A stretch of DNA of 64,000 nucleotides from Providencia sp. R33. Its GTDB lineage: Bacteria; Pseudomonadota; Gammaproteobacteria; Enterobacterales; Enterobacteriaceae. Shown here in pieces: positions 39,108-46,739 of the stretch. The notes beneath the pieces are model-generated. The model was not told the DNA's origin and made no database searches. It saw only the letters and a list, made by a program, of their open reading frames with translations. Every line of letters starts with the position of its first letter. Positions within the stretch are counted from its first letter, which is position 1. Both the position numbers and the translations under genes were made by a program. The stretch covers positions 4,154,001 to 4,218,000 of the forward strand of contig NZ_CP072453.1 of the NCBI RefSeq assembly GCF_019343475.1, read 5' to 3'.

Positions 39108-39953
39108 TTACTGCTTAAAAATTTTCACTTTTATATCTCGAGGGGCTGCATAATAAGGCGCTGATGTGACCAACAATGGCACACCTGTCTTGGCAAACTC
39201 CTCAATGGTTTTTAAATTTATTCCACCTGCTAAAGACAGCTGACAAGGGCGATTCTGCGCGTTAGCCAGTGTCTGTAATTGCTGAATTTGCTCTGTTGGC
39301 AATTTATCGAGCTGTACAATATCTGCTTGTGCTTTGATGGCAAGTTCAGCTTGTTGGTAATCATCGGCTTCCACAATGATTAACTTTTCGGGTGCATTTT
39401 GGCGCAAAGCTTGTACATGCGCATTCCAATCATCTGGATTTTCAAGGCATTGGCGATGGTTCGTAAACAGTAAAATACTTTCCGCGCTGCCTGTTCGGTG
39501 AATAATGGCGCCCCCTGCCAAAATCGCAGTTAAGGCAAGAGGCTTAGTGTTTGGAATGGTTTTTCGCGTACAGGCAAGTTGTCCATTGGGTTGATGCTGG
39601 CGCAAGATAGCAACCATTTGCTGGGTGTAATGGCTGACGCCCCCGCACCATTCAAGGACGTTTTGCACCGCTTTCCAGCCTTGGTGTAAGGCGTCAATCG
39701 GCCCTGTCGCACGAATTAAAACACTCTGTGGTTCAACAAGTTGCCCATCATAAGAGAGACTTTCACACTCGATACCGAGTTTTTCTAACATGCGTTTTGC
39801 AATGTGAATACCACTAACGCAGCCCCCCTGTTTGGAGGCGAATGTCATTACGCCAAGCTGGGAGTGTAGCCCCAAGGCGCGAGTGGTTAAATCGCCATAT
39901 TGAATGTCGTCTAACAAAAGCTGGTCAATTAGGGCATCAGGTAGATAGATCAT
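39108..39953 (-). CDS. modD: ModD, NadC-like phosphoribosyltransferase-family protein
   Basis: 281 residues of the quinolinate phosphoribosyltransferase fold. The N-terminus LIDQLLLDDIQYGDLTTRAL, central ACTRKTIPNTKPLALTAI and AIIHRTGSAESILLF are characteristic of ModD, a NadC paralogue in molybdenum operons (modABCD) whose reaction is not established. Relative to NadC, the Asp before RKT is Cys and NHR is IHR, so it is unlikely to be a nadC duplicate. Its ATG overlaps the methyltransferase stop by 4 nt (translational coupling). Presence here is one of the arguments for molybdenum as the substrate of the operon. Confidence 0.85.
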   Translation of the reverse strand: MIYLPDALIDQLLLDDIQYGDLTTRALGLHSQLGVMTFASKQGGCVSGIHIAKRMLEKLGIECESLSYDGQLVEPQSVLIRATGPIDALHQGWKAVQNVLEWCGGVSHYTQQMVAILRQHQPNGQLACTRKTIPNTKPLALTAILAGGAIIHRTGSAESILLFTNHRQCLENPDDWNAHVQALRQNAPEKLIIVEADDYQQAELAIKAQADIVQLDKLPTEQIQQLQTLANAQNRPCQLSLAGGINLKTIEEFAKTGVPLLVTSAPYYAAPRDIKVKIFKQ

Positions 39954-40768
39954 AGTGTAAGTTCCGATTCATCCACGACATCCCACGAAACCATTGCCCA
40001 GTCCCTTGATGGATAAGATATTTTTTTACCTGATACCGTTTGAACATCGTAATAACGGCGAAGAATATCAGTTTCTTCTGGTGTGATATTTTTGAGTGAC
40101 CAATTGACGCTATCCACAAAGGCTTCAAAGCTATCAAAGCCGCCTTTATTTGGGCTCTTTATGAAATCGACCCGAGCATTGATGCCCATTTGGTGCAGGA
40201 TATTCACTGCATAAATATAGGTAGGTAACCGAATGATTTCACGTCCAATTTCACGAATAATATGTTCGTCAATAAAGGTTGGGTTGACGGTATGCGTGGT
40301 GTAAACGCGTAGTTTTGTTTGGCGGTTGAGCTTAAGTAGCGCTGCTTTTAAATCATCGACTAATGTTGAGCGGGAAGCGACAGAAATATCCACTTTGGGC
40401 AGTGTATCCCAGCTATCTTCCCACGCGAGTTGTTTAAAGTGAGCATTGGTAATACCGAGCTCTTTAGCGCGAAGCCGCGCCATTTCCAGCATGCCGCCGC
40501 TGTAATCAATACCAATGACTTCTTTAAACTCATTGGCGAGGCACAGGCTAATCGAACCAGGGCCACAACCCACATCCAGCAAAGTTTGTGCGCCTGTAAA
40601 ATCCATCAGCTCACGAAAGCGCAGTAAATAAGGATCATTAGGATTGGCACAATTTTGCGCCATTTGCTGGGCTTTTTTATCCCAATGCTCGGGTTCTTTA
40701 CGAGTTCTATGCGCTTGCTGCATATGTTCTTGGTACATTTTAGAAAAATCAATTTGGTTAATTAACAT
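39950..40768 (-). CDS. SAM-dependent class I methyltransferase in the metal-uptake operon
   Basis: 272 residues. The Rossmann motif I is LLDVGCGPGSISLCLA (about 63-78), followed by the acidic residue of motif II in VIGIDYSGGMLEMAR. The substrate is not recognisable. It is co-transcribed 11 nt after the ATPase gene and overlaps modD by 4 nt. A cytoplasmic methyltransferase in an importer operon suggests chemical handling of an imported ligand or of a small chelator, but no chelator biosynthesis genes are adjacent. The link to metal transport is by context only. Confidence 0.8.
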   Translation of the reverse strand: MLINQIDFSKMYQEHMQQAHRTRKEPEHWDKKAQQMAQNCANPNDPYLLRFRELMDFTGAQTLLDVGCGPGSISLCLANEFKEVIGIDYSGGMLEMARLRAKELGITNAHFKQLAWEDSWDTLPKVDISVASRSTLVDDLKAALLKLNRQTKLRVYTTHTVNPTFIDEHIIREIGREIIRLPTYIYAVNILHQMGINARVDFIKSPNKGGFDSFEAFVDSVNWSLKNITPEETDILRRYYDVQTVSGKKISYPSRDWAMVSWDVVDESELTL

Positions 40769-40779
40769 GATCCCTGACC

Positions 40780-41547
40780 TTAATAAGAAAACGTTGATGG
40801 AAGCTGGAAGTGAGCTTGGATACTGCGCTCATCCACATTATAAAGAGCTGCCATGTTAGTAAGTGTTAACATACTTTTTGATAAGCCTTGTCGTGCTTTT
40901 TGTTGTTTATCCAGCAAAATGACATTGTCGGCGATGGCGGCGGCGTGTTGTGGGTGATGGGTCGACATCAACACCGTCATGCCATGGGCTTTCAATTTTT
41001 CAATTTGCTCAAGTAGGCGAATTTGATTACCAAAATCGAGGCTAGCGGCAGGTTCATCCATAATCAGTAATAAGGGTTTTTGAATTAATGCACGGGCGAT
41101 TAAGACCAACTGTTTTTCGCCGCCACTGAGTGTGCTGTAAAGGCGAGTCGCAAGGTGAGGGATGTTCAACCGATCGAGTTGTTGAAGTGCTTGGTTTTTT
41201 TCGGCGTCACCGGGGACAGAAAATAAGGAAATATGTGGGGTTAAGCCCATCATCACCATATCTAATACAGTAAAGGTAAAAGGCGTATCGTGAGCTTGTG
41301 GTACGTAAGCAATCACTTTCGCGATATCCCGCTGCTTGAGTGCTTTTATTGACTGATTATTGAGTAAAATATCGCCGTGGATAGCAGGCAGTAAGCCTAA
41401 TATCGTCCTCATTAAGGTGGTTTTGCCACAACCATTCGCACCAAGCAGGCAAGTAATTTCTTTTTCAGGTAAGGAAAGATTGATGCCGTCAATGATTGCG
41501 GTATTGTGATAGCCAATGGCAACGTTATTGAGGGTCATTATGCTCAT
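40780..41547 (-). CDS. ABC transporter ATPase, FecE/BtuD/MolC-like
   Basis: 255 residues. Walker A is GANGCGKT (36-43), the signature LSGGEKQLVLIARAL, Walker B LLLIMDEPAASLD and the switch His in LMSTHHPQHAAA. It belongs to the family energising type II (BtuCD-fold) importers of siderophores, cobalamin, haem and, in Haemophilus MolBCA, molybdate/tungstate. The start overlaps the permease stop by 4 nt. It is the third gene of the operon. Confidence 0.92.
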   Translation of the reverse strand: MSIMTLNNVAIGYHNTAIIDGINLSLPEKEITCLLGANGCGKTTLMRTILGLLPAIHGDILLNNQSIKALKQRDIAKVIAYVPQAHDTPFTFTVLDMVMMGLTPHISLFSVPGDAEKNQALQQLDRLNIPHLATRLYSTLSGGEKQLVLIARALIQKPLLLIMDEPAASLDFGNQIRLLEQIEKLKAHGMTVLMSTHHPQHAAAIADNVILLDKQQKARQGLSKSMLTLTNMAALYNVDERSIQAHFQLPSTFSY

Positions 41548-42560
41548 TTGACCCGCCTTGTTTGCAATAAAATCGCCAAAAAAAACGGTGCACCCACCGC
41601 AGAGGTGAGGATCCCCAGTGGTAATTCAATAGCGGCGATGGTTCGAGCGAGGGTGTCTGTGATCAGCAGCATAATTGCTCCAATCGCTAGTGATGCAGGG
41701 AGCTGGTAGCGAAAGTTAGCGCCCACTATCATTCGCGTAATATGGGGCACAATCAAACCTATCCAGCCAATAATACCTGCAATGGACACCGCACTTGCCG
41801 TGAGTAACGTGGCGCAGACGATAAAGATAGCGCGGGTTAAACCCACATTTACCCCTAGGCTTTTAGCTTCTTCATCGGATAAGCTCAGCAAATTCATACG
41901 CCAGCGTAATAACAGCAAGGGGATGATACCTATTAACATTAATGGCAATACAGACAAGAGGTCTTCCTGCGTAATAGATGACAACCCGCCCAATAACCAA
42001 AATGTAATCGAGGGTAATTGAGTGTAAGGGTCAGCCAAAATTTTCATTAGTGAAATGGCGGAGCCACAAATGGCACTGATGGCGACACCCACAAGGACTA
42101 GCGATAAAATGGGGTCGTGTTGACGAGCAAGGCGCGCAATGAAGCACACTATAGCCACGGTAATTAAACCCCCAATAAAGGCGGCTAATTGAATATAAAT
42201 CAATGATTGTCCGAAGAAAATCCCGACAACAGCCCCCACACCTGCGCCTGCTGATACCCCTAAAATATCGGGGGAAACCAACGGGTTGCGAAACATGCCT
42301 TGGTATGCGGCACCTGCAATGGATAATCCCCCACCAATAATAATTGCAGCTAATGTGCGAGGAAAACGTATTTGCCAAAAAACGGTTTCATTACGGGGAT
42401 CGCTAACATCAACTTGAGAAGAAAACAAACTGGCAAATAGGCGGTACAGTTCATCGAGGGTAAGTGAATACTTACCACTCGTTAAAGCAATCACTAAGCT
42501 AACGAATAAAATGAGAATCAATAATAAGGGTTTAACCCCTTTGTTCATCATTCCACTCAT
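41544..42560 (-). CDS. ABC transporter permease, FecCD/BtuC/MolA-like
   Basis: 338 residues with about ten membrane helices. FecCD hallmarks are FPRTLAAIIIGGGLSIAGAAYQGMFRNPLVSPDILGVSAG-type segments (split here: RFPRTLAAIIIGGGLSIAGA, then YQGMFRNPLVSPDILG) and GIIGWIGLIVPHITRMIVGA near the C-terminus. Two such subunits form the inner-membrane channel. It overlaps the binding-protein gene by 4 nt and the ATPase gene by 4 nt, a tightly coupled importer unit. Confidence 0.93.
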   Translation of the reverse strand: MSGMMNKGVKPLLLILILFVSLVIALTSGKYSLTLDELYRLFASLFSSQVDVSDPRNETVFWQIRFPRTLAAIIIGGGLSIAGAAYQGMFRNPLVSPDILGVSAGAGVGAVVGIFFGQSLIYIQLAAFIGGLITVAIVCFIARLARQHDPILSLVLVGVAISAICGSAISLMKILADPYTQLPSITFWLLGGLSSITQEDLLSVLPLMLIGIIPLLLLRWRMNLLSLSDEEAKSLGVNVGLTRAIFIVCATLLTASAVSIAGIIGWIGLIVPHITRMIVGANFRYQLPASLAIGAIMLLITDTLARTIAAIELPLGILTSAVGAPFFLAILLQTRRVK

Positions 42561-43594
42561 GATTTTTCCATCAGTAAATCCACCTGTTCAGCGGTTAATG
42601 GCGAATGATAGAAAAGTTCAAAGAATTCAGCGATATCTTGTTTTATCGTCGCGGCAATACGGTCGTCAAAGTGGCTTTGTAAACGGCGCATGCCAAGCAG
42701 GCGGTTGACACCAGGAGGGCCATCTAACCAGCCAAATGGCATGCCCGTAAAGACAAGCAATTGCTGATTTGTGATGGCATCTAACCCTTTCCATAGTGGG
42801 GAGGTCGTCATAAATTCAATGGCTTCATCATATTGCGTTATAATGATGTCAGGATTCCATTGATAGAGTTGCTCCATGGAAACGGTGGTTAGCCCACGAA
42901 AATTGGGGATATCCACGACGTTACGTAAACCGAGCATTTCAATGGCTTCGGTATGAATTGATCCTTTAGCTCCTGTTTCCAGCCCTTTTGCTCCACGAGC
43001 GAGGTAAAAACTTAACGGTTTTTGTTGAGGTTTATTCGCAAAGGCTGTGGCATCATCCAGATAATGCAGGGCAAGTTGGTGGAGTTTTTGTGCTTGAGAT
43101 TCAACACCAAGTGTTTCACCAAGCTGAGTGAGTTGTTGGGGTGAGTCTTTTAACCCACCAGCAATCAATAAATAGGGAACGTTGGTCTGTTTTGCCACTT
43201 TCTCTGCTTGTGAGCGATAAGTTTCGTCAATATTTCCAGTGTCTATAATCAAGTCAGGGTTATAAGACAAAAGTTGTTCTAACGATAGCGTACTGCCTCG
43301 ACCGGCTAAGCGGCCGTAAACCGGTAAATCGAGCCACTGTTGTGCAAAAAGCCCAGTATGACCTTTTTTCAATGAAATTGAGGCAAACCCCACCATTTTT
43401 TCAGGGGCAAGGGCAAACATTAGTAAATCAGAGGGCGGCCCTGAACTGATAACGCGTTGAATATGGTTTGCAGCAGGAAGCTTGCCAAAGAGTGCTTCTT
43501 CAACAAGGCGCTGACCCCTAGCGAAACTTGGCAAACTGTAGAAAGCAGCAAGTAAGGCACTGGACTGAAGAAATTGTCTACGATTGATTGCCAT
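42557..43594 (-). CDS. Periplasmic metal-complex binding protein (class III, Tat-type signal)
   Basis: 345 residues. The N-terminus MAINRRQFLQSSALLAAFY has a twin-arginine motif (NRRQFLQ), suggesting folded export. Two lobes follow with the helical-backbone BtuF/FepB-like layout: YNPDLIIDTG, NPDIIITQYD and a C-terminal FGWLDGPPGVNRLLGM. Substrate is not readable from sequence. It is the first gene of the six-gene minus-strand operon; a ModE-type operator overlapping a Fur-like word lies 19-42 nt before its ATG. It is divergent from gntR. Confidence 0.88.
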   Translation of the reverse strand: MAINRRQFLQSSALLAAFYSLPSFARGQRLVEEALFGKLPAANHIQRVISSGPPSDLLMFALAPEKMVGFASISLKKGHTGLFAQQWLDLPVYGRLAGRGSTLSLEQLLSYNPDLIIDTGNIDETYRSQAEKVAKQTNVPYLLIAGGLKDSPQQLTQLGETLGVESQAQKLHQLALHYLDDATAFANKPQQKPLSFYLARGAKGLETGAKGSIHTEAIEMLGLRNVVDIPNFRGLTTVSMEQLYQWNPDIIITQYDEAIEFMTTSPLWKGLDAITNQQLLVFTGMPFGWLDGPPGVNRLLGMRRLQSHFDDRIAATIKQDIAEFFELFYHSPLTAEQVDLLMEKS

Positions 43595-43612
43595 AATAAA
43601 TGTGAATACGCT

Positions 43613-43636
43613 CGTTATGATAATAATTATATAGCG
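43613..43636 (-). promoter_or_regulatory. ModE-type operator (overlapping a Fur-like word) before the importer operon
   Basis: CGTTATGAT-N6-TATATAGCG has the 24-bp ModE geometry; the right half fits the consensus fully and the left half keeps CGTTAT. The internal word GATAAT-A-ATTATA (43619-43631) also resembles a 6-1-6 Fur box, so Fur control is the competing reading. It lies in the 200-nt divergent region with gntR. Confidence 0.6.
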
Positions 43637-43794
43637 CGAAAATTAGCGGAGTCATACAGGAGAGTCAACCTGAAAAGTTGAGTTGTTAGAAAAACTCGAC
43701 ATTTGTGTGATGTAAATCAGTAACAAACATTGCTATCAATAAAAAGATAGCTGAACATAGAGAAAGTTAACTTAATAAATATCACTTTGGACTT

Positions 43795-44790
43795 ATGAAG
43801 AAGAAAAGACCCTCGTTGCAGGATGTAGCAGACCAAGTCGGCGTCACAAAAATGACGGTGAGCCGTTTTTTACGCAACCCAGAGCAAGTTTCAGAGCCTC
43901 TGCGCGAGAAAATTGCCGAAGCGCTCGAAAGCTTGGGTTATATTCCTAATAAAGCGCCGGATATTTTGTCGAACGCAACCAGTCATGCGATTGGCGTTCT
44001 GCTTCCTTCATTAACCAACCAAGTGTTTGCGGAAGTGATCCGTGGTATTGAGGCAGTCACAGACCGCCATGGTTATCAAACTATGCTAGCCCACTACGGT
44101 TATTTGCCTGAAAAAGAAGAGGAAAGGCTCACGTCGTTGTTATCGTATAATATCGATGGCGTTATTTTGGCTGAGCGAACGCACACTGAACGCACATTGC
44201 GGATGTTAAAAACGGCGGGTATTCCTGTTGTTGAAATCATGGACAGCGTTTCCCCTTGTTTAGATATTGCCGTGGGGATTGATAACTTTGAAGCTTCCCG
44301 CCAAATGACGCACGCCATGATTGAGCGAGGTTGTCACAAAGTGGTGTATATCGGGGCGAGGCATGATGAGCGAACGTTTATCCGCTTAAAAGGCTACGAA
44401 CAAGCGATGTTAGATGCCAACCTTGAGCCGCGTAACGTGATGACACAAGCCAGCTCATCCTATTCATTAGGTGCACAACTATTGCATGATTGTCGCGCAA
44501 AATACCCCGATACAGATGGCCTGTTTTGTACCAATGACGACTTAGCCATTGGGGCAATATTTGAGTGCCAGCGGTTGGGGATTAACATTCCGCAAGATTT
44601 AGCTATTTCAGGTTTCCACGGGCACGACGTAGGACAAGTGATGACACCAAAATTGGCCAGTATTCTTACCCCAAGAGACCAAATGGGGCGTAAAGCGGCA
44701 GAGGTATTGCTGGCACGAATGACGGGTAAGAAGTTAACAGGGACGCATTTTGATGTGGGGTTTTCTCTACTCACGGGCGAGAGCATCTAA
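43795..44790 (+). CDS. gntR: Gluconate operon repressor GntR (LacI family)
   Basis: 331 residues, the E. coli GntR length. The LacI-type helix-turn-helix is at residues 6-30 (LQDVADQVGVTKMTVSRFL), the hinge includes LSNATSHAIGVLLPSLTNQV and a periplasmic-binding-like effector domain follows (FCTNDDLAIGAIFECQRLG). It represses gluconate uptake and catabolism until gluconate binds. Perfect or near-perfect operators lie before edd (13597) and gntK (46114-46144). In E. coli gntR directly precedes gntKU; here a 1.2 kb repeat array intervenes. No clear ribosome site is seen before the ATG. Confidence 0.95.
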   Translation: MKKKRPSLQDVADQVGVTKMTVSRFLRNPEQVSEPLREKIAEALESLGYIPNKAPDILSNATSHAIGVLLPSLTNQVFAEVIRGIEAVTDRHGYQTMLAHYGYLPEKEEERLTSLLSYNIDGVILAERTHTERTLRMLKTAGIPVVEIMDSVSPCLDIAVGIDNFEASRQMTHAMIERGCHKVVYIGARHDERTFIRLKGYEQAMLDANLEPRNVMTQASSSYSLGAQLLHDCRAKYPDTDGLFCTNDDLAIGAIFECQRLGINIPQDLAISGFHGHDVGQVMTPKLASILTPRDQMGRKAAEVLLARMTGKKLTGTHFDVGFSLLTGESI

Positions 44791-44792
44791 TT

Positions 44793-45970
44793 ATTTCCCG
44801 TCATACTTCAAATTATAGGGGTGTTGGCTGCTTTCGGCTACTCAGGTCACATACTTATGTATGCTCCCTGAGATATCCTCAATTTGCCGCCTACCTATAA
44901 TTCGAATTATTTAGGGAAATAGTGTGGTTTAATATAGCCTTAAAGCTAAACTTCGGCGTATTCACTAAAAGTATTGGCTGCTCTCGGCTACTCAGGTCAC
45001 ATACTTATGTATGCTCCCTGAGATATCCTCAATTTGCCGCCTATCTATAATTCGAATTATTTAGGGAAATAGTGTGGTTTAATATAGCCTTAAAGCTAAA
45101 CTTCGGCGTATTCACTAAAAGTATTGGCTGCTCTCGGCTACTCAGGTCACATACTTATGTATGCTCCCTGAGATATCCTCAATTTGCCGCCTACCTATAA
45201 TTCGAATTATTTAGGGAAATAGTGTGGTTTAATATAGCCTTAAAGCTAAACTTCGGCGTATTCACTAAAAGTATTGGCTGCTCTCGGCTACTCAGGTCAC
45301 ATACTTATGTATGCTCCCTGAGATATCCTCAATTTGCCGCCTACCTATAATTCGAATTATTTAGGGAAATAGTGTGGTTTAATATAGCCTTAAAGCTAAA
45401 CTTCGGCGTATTCACTAAAAGTATTGGCTGCACTCACCAACTTTAGTCACATACTTATGTATGCTCCCTGAGATATCCTCAATTTGCCGCCTACCTATAA
45501 TTCGAATTATTTAGGGAAATAGTGTGGTTTAATATAGCCTTAAAGCTAAACTTCGGCGTATTCACTAAAAGTATTGGCTGCTCTCACCAACTTTAGTCAC
45601 ATACTTATGTATGCTCCCTGAGATATCCTCAATTTGCCGCCTACCTATAATTCGAATTATTTAGGGAAATAGTGTGGTTTAATATAGCCTTAAAGCTAAA
45701 CTTCGGCGTATTCACTAAAAGTATTGGCTGCTCTCGGCTACTCAGGTCACATACTTATGTATGCTCCCTGAGATATCCTCAATTTGCCGCCTACCTATAA
45801 TTCGAATTATTTAGGAAAATAGTGTGGTTTAATATAGCCTTAAAGCTAAACTTCGGCATATTCACTAAAAGTATTGGCTGCACCCACCAACTTTAGTCAC
45901 ATACTTATGTATGCTCCTAGGGCTTAGCTCGATTGCCGCCTAGCGACACCACGAATTATTTAGAGGAATA
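44793..45970. repeat. ERIC-like tandem array B: one full element then 150-bp chimeric units
   Basis: A complete ERIC-like element (44793-44920) has terminal inverted repeats ATTTCCC / GGGAAAT and core CACATACTTATGTATGCTCC. Seven further copies follow with TATTGGCTG at about 44972, 45122, 45272, 45422, 45572, 45722 and 45872, a strict 150-bp period. Each later unit lacks the ERIC left arm; instead about 50 bases (from GTGTGGTTTAATATAGCC to ATTCACTAAAAG) precede it. Copies at 45421, 45571 and 45871 share a left-arm variant (ACCAACTTTAG for GGCTACTCAGG). The last unit is decayed. The array separates gntR from gntK. Confidence 0.85.
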
Positions 45971-46045
45971 CGAAAGGTAGTAGTTAACTAATTTCAATAT
46001 CGTTAGCTTTGCTTTTTTCTTCACCTATCTTCAATAAAGTCAGAT

Positions 46046-46061
46046 TGAGATTAACATCACA
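46046..46061 (+). promoter_or_regulatory. Candidate CRP site before gntK
   Basis: TGAGA-TTAACA-TCACA matches TGTGA-N6-TCACA at 9 of 10 positions and lies about 53 nt before the GntR operators. Activation by cAMP-CRP is known for E. coli gntKU. The opposite order of the sites, CRP outside and GntR near the start, suits an activator/repressor pair. Confidence 0.5.
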
Positions 46062-46113
46062 GATCTGTTCTCTTATTCGCCAATTTGATTGCAATAAATC
46101 CGTACTGATAATA

Positions 46114-46144
46114 ATGTTACCCGTAACAAAGTTACCGGTAACAT
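46114..46144 (+). promoter_or_regulatory. Tandem GntR operators before gntKU
   Basis: ATGTTACCCGTAACAA (46114-46129) and AAGTTACCGGTAACAT (46129-46144) are two GntR palindromes sharing one base, centres 15 bp apart. Both resemble the perfect palindrome before edd. They lie 53-83 nt before the gntK start, over the expected promoter. Confidence 0.88.
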
Positions 46145-46196
46145 TATGCCGGATGATGAAAAGAATAGAACAACGATAAAGTCTGAGGAGTTTCCT

Positions 46197-46739
46197 ATGA
46201 GTGATACCCAAAAACAAAATTACACTTTTGTCCTGATGGGGGTATCGGGCAGCGGTAAATCAGCTGTGGCGAACGGTGTTGCACAGCAATTACAAGCCGC
46301 TTTTTTAGATGGTGACTTTCTGCACCCTAAAGCGAATATTTTAAAAATGGCGTCAGGGCATGCCCTTAATGATGAAGATCGCCAGCCTTGGTTGGAGGCA
46401 TTGAATCAAGCCATTTTTGCGATGCAAAGAACCAATGATATTTCGTTAGTCGTGTGCTCAGCACTGAAGAAAAAATACCGGAATATTTTAAGAGAAGATA
46501 ATAAAAACTTATTTTTTATCTACTTAAAAGGCGATGCTAACGTGATAGAAGAACGACTCAAAGCGCGTAAAGGGCACTTTTTCAAACCTGAAATGCTCAA
46601 AACGCAATTTGCGACCTTAGAAGAGCCTAACGAAGCAGAAACTGATGTGCATGCTGTGGATATTCGTCAATCTCTTGAAGACGTCATCGGTAATACCTGC
46701 TCAACGATTACACAGATTGTTTCGGGAGATACAGTATGA
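46197..46739 (+). CDS. gntK: Gluconokinase
   Basis: Phosphorylates imported gluconate to 6-phosphogluconate, feeding edd-eda or the pentose phosphate pathway. 180 residues. The P-loop is GVSGSGKSA (about 14-22), with FLDGDFLHPKANILKMASG and VCSALKKKYRN downstream, all gluconokinase signatures. ATG 46197 follows GAGGAG; an in-frame ATG at 46146 overlaps the operator region and is rejected. Its stop overlaps the gntU start (ATGA), so the two are translationally coupled. Repressed by GntR through the tandem operators. Confidence 0.95.
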   Translation: MSDTQKQNYTFVLMGVSGSGKSAVANGVAQQLQAAFLDGDFLHPKANILKMASGHALNDEDRQPWLEALNQAIFAMQRTNDISLVVCSALKKKYRNILREDNKNLFFIYLKGDANVIEERLKARKGHFFKPEMLKTQFATLEEPNEAETDVHAVDIRQSLEDVIGNTCSTITQIVSGDTV

